From contig NZ_JAANOW010000001.1 of the NCBI RefSeq assembly GCF_011758805.1, positions 744,001 through 808,000 of the forward strand: a stretch of DNA of 64,000 nucleotides, read 5' to 3'. Shown piece by piece: positions 52,487-62,999 of the stretch; within the stretch, counting starts at the first letter, position 1, and each line of letters opens with the position of its first letter. The notes below the pieces were generated by a model that worked only from the letters and a program-made list of their open reading frames with translations, searched no databases and was not told where the DNA came from. The stretch comes from Mycolicibacterium fluoranthenivorans. Its GTDB lineage: Bacteria; Actinomycetota; Actinomycetes; Mycobacteriales; Mycobacteriaceae. The position numbers and the translations under genes were made by a program.

Positions 52487-53296
52487 GTGACACCGATGAC
52501 GGTGTTCGACGACGGGATCGCCCTGGAAGCCCTGGGCGACGGCCTGTTACGAGGGCGGACGGTTCCGCAATGGGCGAATATGGTGGGCCCGTTCGGCGGG
52601 ATCACCGCGGCCACACTGCTGCGGGCCGTCGAGCTCCAGAGTGACGTGCACGGGTTTCCGGTGGCGCTCACGGTGAACTATCTGGCGCCGATCGCCGACG
52701 GGGATTTCGACATTCGGGCACGGGCCGTGCGAACCAACCGGTCCAACCAGCACTGGTACGTCGAATTGAGTCAGAACGGTGAGGTGAAGACCACGGCGAC
52801 CGCGGTGTTCGCGGTACGCCGGGAGACCTGGGCCGACACCGAGATCGGCCGCCCGGACGTGGGCGCCCCGGAGTCGATCGAGGACGCGAGCGCCGGGTTC
52901 GGGGTGGCATGGACCAGGAATTACGACCTTCGATTCATCGATGGTGCCTTGCCCGCTGCCGGTGCCGGTGAGTCAACGACATCGACGACGACGTTGTGGG
53001 TTCGCGATCGACCTGCCCGCCCGATCGATTTCGCCTCACTCACCTCGCTGTGCGACATCTTCTATCCGCGTCTCTGGCTGCGGCGCGGGCAGCTGCTGCC
53101 TGCGGGCACCATCTCGTTCACCGCGTACTTCCATGCGGGTCCGGCTGAACTGGCCGAGCAGGGTGACGGATACCTGCTCGCCACGGCACGTGCCCAGGGG
53201 TTCTCGGGTGGGCACTTCGATCAATCGGCGCAGATCTGGAGCCGGGCGGGCGATCTGCTGGCGACCACGCATCAGCTGGTCTATTACAAGGCCTGA
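52487..53296 (+). CDS. Acyl-CoA thioesterase family protein (TesB-like)
   Basis: A 269-residue double hot-dog protein: WANMVGPFGGITAATLLRAVELQ, GFPVALTVNYLAPI and the C-terminal GGHFDQSAQIWSRAGDLLATTHQLVYYKA. Probably hydrolyses acyl-CoA. Start GTG 52487 or ATG 52496. The 207-base gap upstream holds no gene I recognise. Confidence 0.83.
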   Translation: MTPMTVFDDGIALEALGDGLLRGRTVPQWANMVGPFGGITAATLLRAVELQSDVHGFPVALTVNYLAPIADGDFDIRARAVRTNRSNQHWYVELSQNGEVKTTATAVFAVRRETWADTEIGRPDVGAPESIEDASAGFGVAWTRNYDLRFIDGALPAAGAGESTTSTTTLWVRDRPARPIDFASLTSLCDIFYPRLWLRRGQLLPAGTISFTAYFHAGPAELAEQGDGYLLATARAQGFSGGHFDQSAQIWSRAGDLLATTHQLVYYKA

Positions 53297-53319
53297 ACGC
53301 GCTGGGCTGAACATGAAAA

Positions 53320-53359
53320 AAGCCTGACCAGCGAGTCGCGCGACTCGCCGGTCAGGCTT
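53320..53359 (-). terminator. Intrinsic terminator for leftward transcription
   Basis: The stem has 10-bp outer arms (AAGCCTGACC / GGTCAGGCTT), one A/C mismatch, then the perfect inner palindrome GCGAGTCGCGCGACTCGC. Read leftwards it is followed by TTTTTT, so it terminates the STAS/small-peptide transcript. It may also end the thioesterase transcript, but without a T-tract. Confidence 0.88.
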
Positions 53360-53372
53360 CCTGGTGATGCGG

Positions 53373-53435
53373 TTAGTGGGCGTGCTTGCGGTGACGGCGA
53401 ACCAGCGCGGTCAACCAGCGAACATCGAGCAACAT
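53373..53435 (-). CDS. Putative 20-residue peptide gene
   Basis: The open frame encodes MLLDVRWLTALVRRHRKHAH: a short hydrophobic part and a basic, His-rich tail. AAAGGCGG lies 8 bases before the ATG. It sits 18 bases after the second STAS stop and 13 bases before an intrinsic terminator, same strand. It may be membrane-associated or DNA/RNA-binding; function unknown. Too short to judge by homology. Confidence 0.6.
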   Translation of the reverse strand: MLLDVRWLTALVRRHRKHAH

Positions 53436-53453
53436 GTGATCCGCCTTTCTTTG

Positions 53454-53876
53454 TTATGCGGTCTTGTGCAGGAGCGGGAGCAGGCGCCGGCGGGCCAGGG
53501 TGCCCTCGGCGAAGTGATGCAGCGCCTCGGGTACCGATGCGGTGATCGGGAAGGCGTCGTCGAGGAGCCGCAGAATGTCGAGCACCTGCGGGCTGGCCAC
53601 CAGTGCCCATTCGACACCGGCGAGGTCGCACTCGTCATCGAGTCCGTAGAGCAGGGACACGCCGCGCGCGGACAGTCCCGTCACGCCACTGAGATCGAGG
53701 ACGAACGGCTTCTCGGTGAGCACCATCTGCCGGACCCGATGCGTGAGTAGGTCGAAGTTGGCGTCGTCGATGACTCCGGTGAGCGTCGCCACGGTCGCCA
53801 GATGGCGGCACTGTGCGCGCAGCTGGGCACCGTCACAGTTGACCGCCGGATTGCCGTACCTGAATGCGATCGTCAT
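53454..53876 (-). CDS. STAS-domain protein 2
   Basis: A 140-residue STAS-like protein. FVLDLSGVTGLSARGVSLLYG (58-78) has the STAS loop, but the phosphorylatable Ser position is Ala70 (L-S-A-R-G), so normal kinase switching is unlikely unless Ser69 is used. LVASPQVLDILRLLD follows as in the first STAS protein. The start MTIAFRYG has GGGAGG upstream. The 20-residue peptide gene lies directly downstream. Confidence 0.8.
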   Translation of the reverse strand: MTIAFRYGNPAVNCDGAQLRAQCRHLATVATLTGVIDDANFDLLTHRVRQMVLTEKPFVLDLSGVTGLSARGVSLLYGLDDECDLAGVEWALVASPQVLDILRLLDDAFPITASVPEALHHFAEGTLARRRLLPLLHKTA

Positions 53877-54098
53877 GTAATGCCTCCCTTCGGTGCTTCG
53901 AACTAACACCGAAGTTATCCGGCGAATTTAAGGTACCTGGGAGTACGCATTAATACTTTGCTAAGAACTGCGCCTGATGAGCCGGTAAGGTTTTGCTGAG
54001 AGTTTTCTATTCTGTTGCAGCACAACAGATTTCGTCTTCTCTAAGAGTACTCCTCAATAATTGACGGCAACTTACCGTTGAGTAGCCTCAATCCGGTC
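53877..54098. promoter_or_regulatory. A+T-rich intergenic region upstream of STAS 2
   Basis: About 220 bases between the STAS gene and the stop of polD are unusually A+T-rich for this genome. CTGTTG-CAGCA-CAACAG (54012-54028) is a 6-bp inverted repeat. This should contain the STAS promoter; no sigma-factor motif is clear. No gene seen. Confidence 0.45.
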
Positions 54099-55337
54099 TC
54101 AGCGTCGAAATTGTCCGCCGGTGTAACCGACCCAGGGCGAATAGTCGGCGATCAGTGGTTCCTGTGGCGGGCGTTGGTCTTCGGGAACGTGCTGCAGATT
54201 GACGCGTACCCGGTACCAGATCGAACTCGGGCCACGCATCCCGTCGACCAGCACGTCGACCGGTGCGAGCAGGTCGGCGGCCGCGGGGTGGCGAGCCCGC
54301 CACACGTCCAATGCGGCCAGCGCCTCATCCCGGGTCTTGGTGCGGGCGACCTCGATGAGCGGCATCTGTGACACTCGCCGGCCCGTGCCACCGGACGCCT
54401 TCGCCGGCTTCGCTCGCTTCTCTGCGGGCCCGAATTTCTGGGCCAGGGCGAGCAGTGGCTCCAGCCCGCCCGGCGCGTCGTCCATGCCCTCCCACGGATC
54501 GCCGATATCGGCCAGCCGTGCGGGCACGGTCGCGATGGTGAAGGCCTCGGCTCGGCACCCCGGTACCTCCGCCCAGTGCAGCGGAGTGGAGACCCGGGCG
54601 TCCGGGGTGGCCCGCACCGAGTACGCCGAGGCGACGGTGCGGTCCTTGGCGTTCTGGTTGAAGTCCACGAAGACGCGCTCACCGCGTTCTTCCTTCCACC
54701 AGCGCGCCGTGGCGAGGTGCGGCGCGCGCTGCTCGACCGCCCGGGCCACCGTCTCGGCGGCCAGCCGGAGCTGTCTGAACGGCCAGTGCGGGTGGATCCG
54801 GGCATAGATGTGGAATCCGCGCGAACCCGAGGTCTTCGGCCACGCCGTCAGACCGTGATCGTCGAGCACCTCACGCGCCACCTGTGCCACGGCGAGGATC
54901 TGCTCCCATTCCACCCCGGGCATCGGATCCAGATCGATCCGCAATTCATCGGGATGGTCCAGGTCGGCGGCCCGCACCGGATGTGGGTTGAGGTCGACGC
55001 AACCGAGGTTGACCGCCCAGACCAGTCCCGCCGCATCGGTGAGCACGGCTTCCTTGGCCGACGTGCCGGAGGCGTACTTGAGCTCGGCGACCTCGATCCA
55101 GTCCGGCCGCTTCTCCGGGGCACGTTTCTGGAAGATCGCCTCCTGGGAGATGCCCTTGACGAAACGCTTGAGGATCATCGGCCGGTCCGCGACACCGCGC
55201 AGCGCCCCATCGGCGACGGCGAGGTAGTAGTCGATCAGCTGCCGTTTGGTGACCCCTGCGTCGGGGAAGACCACTTTGCTCGGATTGCTGATCGGTACCT
55301 GCCGGCCGCCCACCTCCAGCGAGACCGCTTCGGCCAT
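54099..55337 (-). CDS. Stand-alone LigD-type primase-polymerase (PolD-like)
   Basis: A 412-residue archaeo-eukaryotic primase-family polymerase without ligase or nuclease domains. Catalytic Asp135 and Asp137 (RIDLDP), the SGSRGFH motif (170-176) and Asp225 (VFVDFNQN) are complete. Such proteins act in DNA repair or gap filling. It corresponds to Rv0269c in position, divergent from fadD2. A longer frame upstream overlaps fadD2 and is rejected. Confidence 0.88.
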   Translation of the reverse strand: MAEAVSLEVGGRQVPISNPSKVVFPDAGVTKRQLIDYYLAVADGALRGVADRPMILKRFVKGISQEAIFQKRAPEKRPDWIEVAELKYASGTSAKEAVLTDAAGLVWAVNLGCVDLNPHPVRAADLDHPDELRIDLDPMPGVEWEQILAVAQVAREVLDDHGLTAWPKTSGSRGFHIYARIHPHWPFRQLRLAAETVARAVEQRAPHLATARWWKEERGERVFVDFNQNAKDRTVASAYSVRATPDARVSTPLHWAEVPGCRAEAFTIATVPARLADIGDPWEGMDDAPGGLEPLLALAQKFGPAEKRAKPAKASGGTGRRVSQMPLIEVARTKTRDEALAALDVWRARHPAAADLLAPVDVLVDGMRGPSSIWYRVRVNLQHVPEDQRPPQEPLIADYSPWVGYTGGQFRR

Positions 55338-55375
55338 GGCCCCATGGTAGTTACCGACCCGGGTGCGACGTGTGT

Positions 55376-55391
55376 CACATATTGTGGCCAT
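55376..55391. promoter_or_regulatory. Small inverted repeat at the fadD2 start
   Basis: CACA-TAT-TGTG, inside GTCACATATTGTGGCC, precedes the fadD2 ATG. It may be a regulator site or part of the promoter. Weak evidence. Confidence 0.3.
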
Positions 55392-57062
55392 ATGCCCAGT
55401 CTTTTCGACCTGCCGGCGCAGGTGGCCGCGAAAGCCCAGCAGTACTTCGACCGCGGCTCGGCGGAGCTGCACTACGCCCGCAAGATGTTCGAAGCGGGCG
55501 CATTCAAGCTCGAGCCGCCGCAGAACTTCGTGGCCATGCTCGCCGACATCCGCCGCTGGGGAGAGTTCGGCATGATCCCGGCCCTCAACGCGCGGCGTTA
55601 CCCGGACCGACCCGCCATCATCGACGACGACGGCGAGATCACCTTCGCCGAACTGGATGAAGCTGCGCACGCCGTGGCCAACGGCCTGCGCAATATGGGC
55701 GTCAGAGGCGGCGACGGTGTCGCGCTGCTGATCCGCAACCACCGCTGGTTTCTGATCAGCGTCTACGGCGCGGCCCGGGTCGGAGCCCGCATCATCCTGC
55801 TCAACAGCGAGTTCTCCGGCCCGCAGATCAAAGAGGTGTCCGAGCGTGAGGGCGCCAAGCTGGTCATTTACGACGACGAGTACACCGCGGCGGTGGCGCA
55901 GGCCGAACCCGCACTGGGCAAGCTGCGCGCCCTGGCCACCAACCCGGACACGGACGCGCCGTCGGGCAGTACCGACGACGCCCTGGCCGATCTCATCAAG
56001 CGCAGCAGCAAGCAGCCCGCGCCCAAGGCCACCAAACACTCCTCGGTGATCATCCTGACCAGCGGCACCACCGGTACCCCCAAAGGCGCCAACCGGAGCA
56101 CCCCGCCGTCGCTCGCGCCGATCGGCGGCGTGCTGTCACACGTGCCCTTCAAGTCCGGCGAGGTGACCTCGCTGCCGGCCCCGATGTTCCACGCACTCGG
56201 CTTCCTGCACGCCACCATCGCGATGATGTTGGGCACCACCCTGGTGCTGCGCCGCCGTTTCAAACCGGCCACCGTGCTCGCCGATATCGAGAAGCACAAG
56301 GTGACCGCGATCGTGGTCGTGCCGGTGATGCTGTCCCGGATACTCGACGAGTTGGAGAAAACCCAGCCGAAGCCCAATCTGTCCAGCCTGCGGATCGTGT
56401 TCGTATCCGGTTCGCAGCTGGGTGCGGAGCTGGCCACCCGGGCATTGAAGGACCTGGGTCCGGTGATCTACAACCTGTACGGGTCCACCGAGATCGCGTT
56501 CGCCTCCATCGCCCGGCCCAAGGACCTGTCCAAGAATCCTGCGACGGTGGGTCCCCCGGTCAAAGGCATCACAGTGAAAATCCTGGACGACAACGGGATT
56601 GAGCTTCCGCAGGGCGAGATCGGCCGCATCTTCGTGCGTAACACCTTCCCGTTCGAGGGGTATACCGGCGGCGGCGGTAAGCAGATCATCGACGGAATGC
56701 TGTCCTCCGGTGATGTCGGATACTTCGACGAAGGCGGTCTGCTGTACGTATCGGGCCGCGACGACGAGATGATCGTGTGCGGTGGCGAGAACGTCTTCCC
56801 CGCCGAGGTCGAGGACCTCATCAGCGGGCACCCGGAGGTGGTCGAGGCCACCGCCCTGGGCGTAGAGGACAAAGAGTGGGGGCACCGGCTGCGTGCTTTC
56901 GTGGTGAAGACCGAGGGTGCGTCCGTCGACGAAGAGGCGATCAAGACGTATGTCAAGGAGAATCTCGCCCGCTACAAGGTGCCGCGAGAGGTGATCTTCC
57001 TCGACGAGCTGCCCCGTAACCCGACCGGCAAGATCCTCAAACGCGAGCTGCGTGAACTGTGA
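55392..57062 (+). CDS. fadD2: Fatty-acyl-CoA synthetase FadD2
   Basis: A 556-residue ANL-superfamily ligase that activates fatty acids as CoA thioesters via acyl-AMP. The P-loop is ILTSGTTGTPKGANR (about 219-233), YGSTE follows (about 365), and the C-terminal Lys motif PTGKILKREL (about 545-554). It matches Rv0270 (FadD2, 560 residues) in size and neighbourhood. It is divergent from polD. Confidence 0.9.
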   Translation: MPSLFDLPAQVAAKAQQYFDRGSAELHYARKMFEAGAFKLEPPQNFVAMLADIRRWGEFGMIPALNARRYPDRPAIIDDDGEITFAELDEAAHAVANGLRNMGVRGGDGVALLIRNHRWFLISVYGAARVGARIILLNSEFSGPQIKEVSEREGAKLVIYDDEYTAAVAQAEPALGKLRALATNPDTDAPSGSTDDALADLIKRSSKQPAPKATKHSSVIILTSGTTGTPKGANRSTPPSLAPIGGVLSHVPFKSGEVTSLPAPMFHALGFLHATIAMMLGTTLVLRRRFKPATVLADIEKHKVTAIVVVPVMLSRILDELEKTQPKPNLSSLRIVFVSGSQLGAELATRALKDLGPVIYNLYGSTEIAFASIARPKDLSKNPATVGPPVKGITVKILDDNGIELPQGEIGRIFVRNTFPFEGYTGGGGKQIIDGMLSSGDVGYFDEGGLLYVSGRDDEMIVCGGENVFPAEVEDLISGHPEVVEATALGVEDKEWGHRLRAFVVKTEGASVDEEAIKTYVKENLARYKVPREVIFLDELPRNPTGKILKRELREL

Positions 57063-57095
57063 TGCCCTGAAGATCCCCCGGTCGGCTGCGCAGTC

Positions 57096-57109
57096 GGGAC
57101 TTTAGTCCC
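57096..57109. promoter_or_regulatory. Perfect DosR box core upstream of ctaD
   Basis: GGGACTTTAGTCCC is a perfect match to the DosR core and a perfect palindrome around TT. It is 84 bases before the ctaD start codon and 34 bases after the fadD2 stop. Confidence 0.8.
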
Positions 57110-57141
57110 TAGATCGAGACGCGGACAGGTCGCAGAGTTGA

Positions 57142-58896
<1,755 letters not shown>

Positions 58897-58970
58897 CCGA
58901 CCCGAGGGTCCCGACCGGGGGTGATGGCCGTTCGGGAATAGAGGACCGGGCGCGCGGGTAACACTATGTC

Positions 58971-59750
58971 ATGAACATCGACCTCTCCGGAAAGACCGCA
59001 CTCGTCACCGGCTCCACCCAAGGCATCGGTTTGGCCATTGCCGAGGGTTTGGCCCGCAGCGGGGCGCGGGTGGCGGTCAACGGCCGCACCGCAGCCCGCG
59101 TCGACGAAGCCGTGCGCGGTCTCGGCGGCACCGCCTTCGGGGTGGCCGCCGATGTCAGCACGGAGGAGGGCGCGGCACAACTGCTTGCCGAACTGCCCGA
59201 GGTCGACATCCTGGTGAACAATCTCGGCATCTTCGGCGCGGTACCGGCTCGCGAGATCACCGATGCGCAGTGGCGCACCTACTTCGAGGTCAATGTGCTT
59301 GCCGCAGTGCGGCTCATCCGCGCCTACCTGCCGGGCATGGCGGACCGCGGCTGGGGCCGGGCGATCCAGATCGCCAGTGACTCGGCCATCGTCATCCCGG
59401 AGGAGATGATCCACTACGGCGTCTCCAAGACCGCGTTGCTGGCGGTGTCCCGGGGCTTCGCCAAGGACGCCGCGGGCACCGGAGTGACCGTCAACTCGGT
59501 GATCGCCGGACCGACGCACACCGCCGGGGTCGAGGACTTCGTCTACGAGTTGGTGGACAAGTCGCTGCCGTGGGAGGAGGCGCAGCGCGAGTTCATGGTC
59601 AAGTACCGGCCGCAGTCCCTGTTGCAGCGGCTCATCGAGCCGGCCGAGATCGCGAACATGGTGACCTATCTGGCATCGCCGCTGGCCTCGGCCACCACCG
59701 GAGGGGCGCTGCGGGTCGACGGCGGGTACGTCGACTCGATCCTGCCCTGA
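58971..59750 (+). CDS. Short-chain dehydrogenase/reductase
   Basis: A 259-residue classical SDR. TGSTQGIG (14-21), NNLG (about 83), Ser in IASDSA (about 140) and YGVSK (about 153) are complete. The C-terminal GGALRVDGGYVDSI is usual. Substrate unknown. It follows ctaD by 74 bases and converges on fadE6. Confidence 0.9.
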   Translation: MNIDLSGKTALVTGSTQGIGLAIAEGLARSGARVAVNGRTAARVDEAVRGLGGTAFGVAADVSTEEGAAQLLAELPEVDILVNNLGIFGAVPAREITDAQWRTYFEVNVLAAVRLIRAYLPGMADRGWGRAIQIASDSAIVIPEEMIHYGVSKTALLAVSRGFAKDAAGTGVTVNSVIAGPTHTAGVEDFVYELVDKSLPWEEAQREFMVKYRPQSLLQRLIEPAEIANMVTYLASPLASATTGGALRVDGGYVDSILP

Positions 59751-59759
59751 GCGACGCGA

Positions 59760-61958
59760 TTACGGGTCGCGGGGCAGGCCCAGCAGGCGTTCGGCGATGA
59801 TGTTCAGCTGGACCTCGGTGGTGCCGCCGTAGATGGTGGTCGCCCGGCTGAACAGCAGATAGTCGGCCCACTTCCCGGTGATCTGTTGCTTGTCGCCGAC
59901 GGCGCCGTCGGTGCCGAACGACGACACCCCGAACTCGGCGTAACCCTGCCCGGTCTTCATCGACAACAGTTTGGAGATGGCCGCGGCGGGCATCGGATCG
60001 CCACCGGCCAGGGTGAGCAGCGTCGAGCGCAAGTTGAGCACCTTGGCGGCGTAGCCCTCGGCGATGAGCTTGCCCGCGTGATTCTGCTCGATCTGATCGA
60101 ACTGTCCTTCAGCCAGGAACGCCACGAACTGATCCAGGCTGGCCAGGAACGGCGGTTCGCCGCTGCCGATGGACACCCGCTCGTTGGTCAGGGTGTTGCG
60201 GCTGACCTCCCACCCGCGGTCGACCTCGCCGAGCACCATCGAGTCCGGGACGAACACATCGTCGATGAACACGGTGTTGAACAAGGCGTCGCCGGTCAGC
60301 TCGCGCAGCGGTTTCACCTCCACGCCAGGCGATTTCATGTCCAACAGGAAATAGGTGATGCCGTTGTGCTTCGGGGCACTCGGGTCGGTGCGGGCCAGTA
60401 GCGCGCCCCACTGGGAGAACTGTGCACCGGTGGTCCAGATCTTCTGCCCGGTGATCCGCCAGCCGCCGTCGACCTTGGTGGCCTTCGTGGTCAGGCTGGC
60501 CAGGTCCGAGCCGGCGCCGGGCTCGGAAAACAGCTGGCACCAGATCATCTCGCCGCGGAAGGTGGGGGACAGGAACTGCTGCTGCTGTTCGTCGGTGCCG
60601 TAGGCCACGATGGACGGGATGATCCAGGCCGCGATGCCCATGTTGGGGCGGGCGACCTTCCCGGTGCTGAACTCCTGGGCGGTGATGATCTGTTCGACGG
60701 GGCCGGCGTTGCGTCCCCACGGTGTGGGCAGATGCGGCTGCACCCAGCCGCCCTCGGCGATTGCGGCGTTACGCTCTTCGCGCGGAATGGCTTTCAACGC
60801 TGCAACCTCGGCGCGAATCTCCTCGCGGAGCTTCTCGGTGTCCGGGTCGAGATCGATGTTGAGGGTGCGCAGCCCGGAGCTGGTGGCGGTGTCGACGACA
60901 AGCTGCGGGTAGTCGGCAGCCCGGCCGAAGCTGGCCGCGAGAATCAGCGAGCGACGGTAGAAGATGTTGGTGTCGTGCTCCCAGGTGAAGCCGATACCAC
61001 CGTGCACCTGGATGCACTCCTGGGCGCAGTGCTGAGAGGCGACGGGGGCGAGCGTGCCCGCGACGGCGGCGGCGAACTCCCACCTGGAATCGGGATCGCC
61101 GTTGCGGAGTTCGTCCAGCGCCCGCGACGCGTCCCACACCGCGGCGGTGGCACGCTCGGTCTCGGCGATCATGCCCGAGCACTTGTGCTTGATGGCCTGG
61201 AACTGGCCGATGGGGCGGCCGAACTGCTCACGGATCTTGGCGTACTCGGTCGCGGTGTCGGTGGCCCAGCGGGCGACGCCGACACACTCGGCAGACAGCA
61301 GCGTGGCGATGAGCGCACGGGCATGGGTACGGGTGAGGTTGGACAACACCTTGTCGAGGCCCACCTCGACGGCATTGGCCCGGACATGCGCCACCGGGCG
61401 CAACGGGTCGATGCTGGCCACCGGCTCGAGCTCCAGGGTGTCGGCATCCAGGACAACCCATTGCACGCTGCTGGCTTCACCCAGGCCGGACACCGGGAGC
61501 ACCAGCACCGACGCCTGTCCGGCCGCGGGGACCGCACGGACCTCACCGCGGATGACGAGCTTGTCGTCGGTGGCGGTGGCCGTCAGTCCGGAGTCGATGG
61601 CGTAGGCGGCGATGGTGTCACCGGCGGCCAGGCCCTGCAACAGCGGGGACTTCGGGTCGTTCGCGGAGATCAGTGCGCTGGCGATGGCCGAAGGCACAAA
61701 CGGGCCCGGCACCGCGCCGTAGCCGAACTCGGCCAGGGTGATCGCCAGCTCGAGGATGCCGAAGCCTTGTCCGCCAACCTCTTCGGCGAGGTGTACCCCC
61801 TGCAGGCCCTGTTCGGCCGCGGCCTTCCAGTAGCTCGGCGGGTTGGAGATCGGCGTCTCCAGTGCCTCGTGCAGGACGTCGGCGGGAGCCACCTTGGCCA
61901 CCAGGGACCGGACCGAGTCGGCCAGGTCGTTGTGCTCAGGATTGATCGCGATAGGCAT
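59760..61958 (-). CDS. fadE6: Acyl-CoA dehydrogenase FadE6
   Basis: A 732-residue fused protein with two acyl-CoA dehydrogenase-like halves. The N-terminal half (about 1-370) ends QVHGGIGFTWEHDTNIFYRR; the C-terminal half (about 375-732) has WCQLFSEPGAGSDLASL and YGGTTEVQLNIIAERLLGLPRDP. It matches Rv0271c (FadE6, 731 residues). It oxidises an acyl-CoA with FAD. GGGAAGGG precedes the ATG. Confidence 0.9.
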   Translation of the reverse strand: MPIAINPEHNDLADSVRSLVAKVAPADVLHEALETPISNPPSYWKAAAEQGLQGVHLAEEVGGQGFGILELAITLAEFGYGAVPGPFVPSAIASALISANDPKSPLLQGLAAGDTIAAYAIDSGLTATATDDKLVIRGEVRAVPAAGQASVLVLPVSGLGEASSVQWVVLDADTLELEPVASIDPLRPVAHVRANAVEVGLDKVLSNLTRTHARALIATLLSAECVGVARWATDTATEYAKIREQFGRPIGQFQAIKHKCSGMIAETERATAAVWDASRALDELRNGDPDSRWEFAAAVAGTLAPVASQHCAQECIQVHGGIGFTWEHDTNIFYRRSLILAASFGRAADYPQLVVDTATSSGLRTLNIDLDPDTEKLREEIRAEVAALKAIPREERNAAIAEGGWVQPHLPTPWGRNAGPVEQIITAQEFSTGKVARPNMGIAAWIIPSIVAYGTDEQQQQFLSPTFRGEMIWCQLFSEPGAGSDLASLTTKATKVDGGWRITGQKIWTTGAQFSQWGALLARTDPSAPKHNGITYFLLDMKSPGVEVKPLRELTGDALFNTVFIDDVFVPDSMVLGEVDRGWEVSRNTLTNERVSIGSGEPPFLASLDQFVAFLAEGQFDQIEQNHAGKLIAEGYAAKVLNLRSTLLTLAGGDPMPAAAISKLLSMKTGQGYAEFGVSSFGTDGAVGDKQQITGKWADYLLFSRATTIYGGTTEVQLNIIAERLLGLPRDP

Positions 61959-61976
61959 ATGTGCCCTTCCCTATTA

Positions 61977-61986
61977 ACCGGTCGGT
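61977..61986. promoter_or_regulatory. ACCGGTCGGT motif upstream of fadE6
   Basis: The 10-mer has ACCG/CGGT inverted arms and lies 18 bases upstream of fadE6. It resembles half-sites used by TetR lipid regulators. No regulator gene is adjacent. Confidence 0.3.
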
Positions 61987-62030
61987 CGGGAACGAGGGTA
62001 CCCCGACGTGACGGGCGCCACTTCAGGGGG

Positions 62031-62999
62031 CTATCTCACTTCGTTAACCAGGTGGGCCAGGGGTTCGCCGTCACGCAGGCGGCGGCAGTTCTCGACGGCC
62101 ATCTCCAGATATCTGCGCATGGTGTCGACCGTGTACCAGGTGACGTGTGGGGTCACCACCACGTTGTCGAGGGTGAGCAGGGCAGCGCCCGCGGGCACCG
62201 GTTCCTCGGCGAACACGTCGAGCCCGGCTGCGGCCAGGTGCCCGGATCGCAGCACCTCGACCAGGGCCTCCTCGTCGACGATCGGCCCGCGTGACGTGTT
62301 GACCAGGACGGCACCCGGCTTCATCGCCGCCAGCTCGTCGGGGCCGATCAGATGACGGGTGTGTTCGTTGAGCGGCAGATGCAACGAGACGATATCGGCG
62401 GCCGCCAGCAGGTCGGGCAGTGCGCGCCAGCCGGGCGTCCCGTCGTCGCGGGTGCTGGTGTGCACCACCTGGCCGCCCATGGCCAGCACGATGCGCTCGA
62501 CCTGCTTGGCGATGTTGCCGTAACCGACCAGCCCCACCGTGCAGCCGCCGATATCGCGGACGGTCTCACCCAGACTGGGATCCGACGGCCAGCCGCGGCC
62601 CTCTCGAGTGGCCCGGTCCAGCGCCGGCAGCCGGCGCAATGCGGCCAGCATGAGGAGCAGGGTGCCCTCGGCGACCGACGGCGCGTTGGCCCCTGGCATA
62701 TTCGCCACCGCGATACCGCGTCGGGTGGCGGTGTCGACGTCGATGGTGTTCACGCCGGCGCCCAGCTTGTGGATCAGCCTGGCGCGCGTAGCCCGTTCCA
62801 GGTCGGGGCCCGACAGGGGCCGCAGCACGTGCCAGATCACGTCGGCGCCGGGCAGTTCGCGGTGGAAGGTCTCGTCGTCATCCTCGGCGCACCACCGGAT
62901 ATCGAGCCAATCAGATTCCGGTGCAACGAAATCCAGAACCTTCGCGCCTGGGGTGAAATGGGCGAGGACCTTGACTACTTCCACCGCTTCGCGATCCAT
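62031..62999 (-). CDS. D-2-hydroxyacid dehydrogenase
   Basis: A 322-residue NAD-dependent dehydrogenase: GLVGYGNIAKQVERIVLAMG, then Arg in NTSRGPIVDE, Glu in FAEEPVP and His in VVTPHVTWYT form the active site. The family has phosphoglycerate dehydrogenase-type members; the substrate is unknown. ATG 62999 overlaps the upstream hydrolase gene by 25 bases; GTG 62984 is an alternative. Confidence 0.85.
   Translation of the reverse strand: MDREAVEVVKVLAHFTPGAKVLDFVAPESDWLDIRWCAEDDDETFHRELPGADVIWHVLRPLSGPDLERATRARLIHKLGAGVNTIDVDTATRRGIAVANMPGANAPSVAEGTLLLMLAALRRLPALDRATREGRGWPSDPSLGETVRDIGGCTVGLVGYGNIAKQVERIVLAMGGQVVHTSTRDDGTPGWRALPDLLAAADIVSLHLPLNEHTRHLIGPDELAAMKPGAVLVNTSRGPIVDEEALVEVLRSGHLAAAGLDVFAEEPVPAGAALLTLDNVVVTPHVTWYTVDTMRRYLEMAVENCRRLRDGEPLAHLVNEVR

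Noticed and set aside
55338..56039. Longer start for the polymerase gene overlapping fadD2
   Set aside because: The extra residues are not polymerase-like and lie antisense to fadD2; ATG 55337 begins the family sequence.
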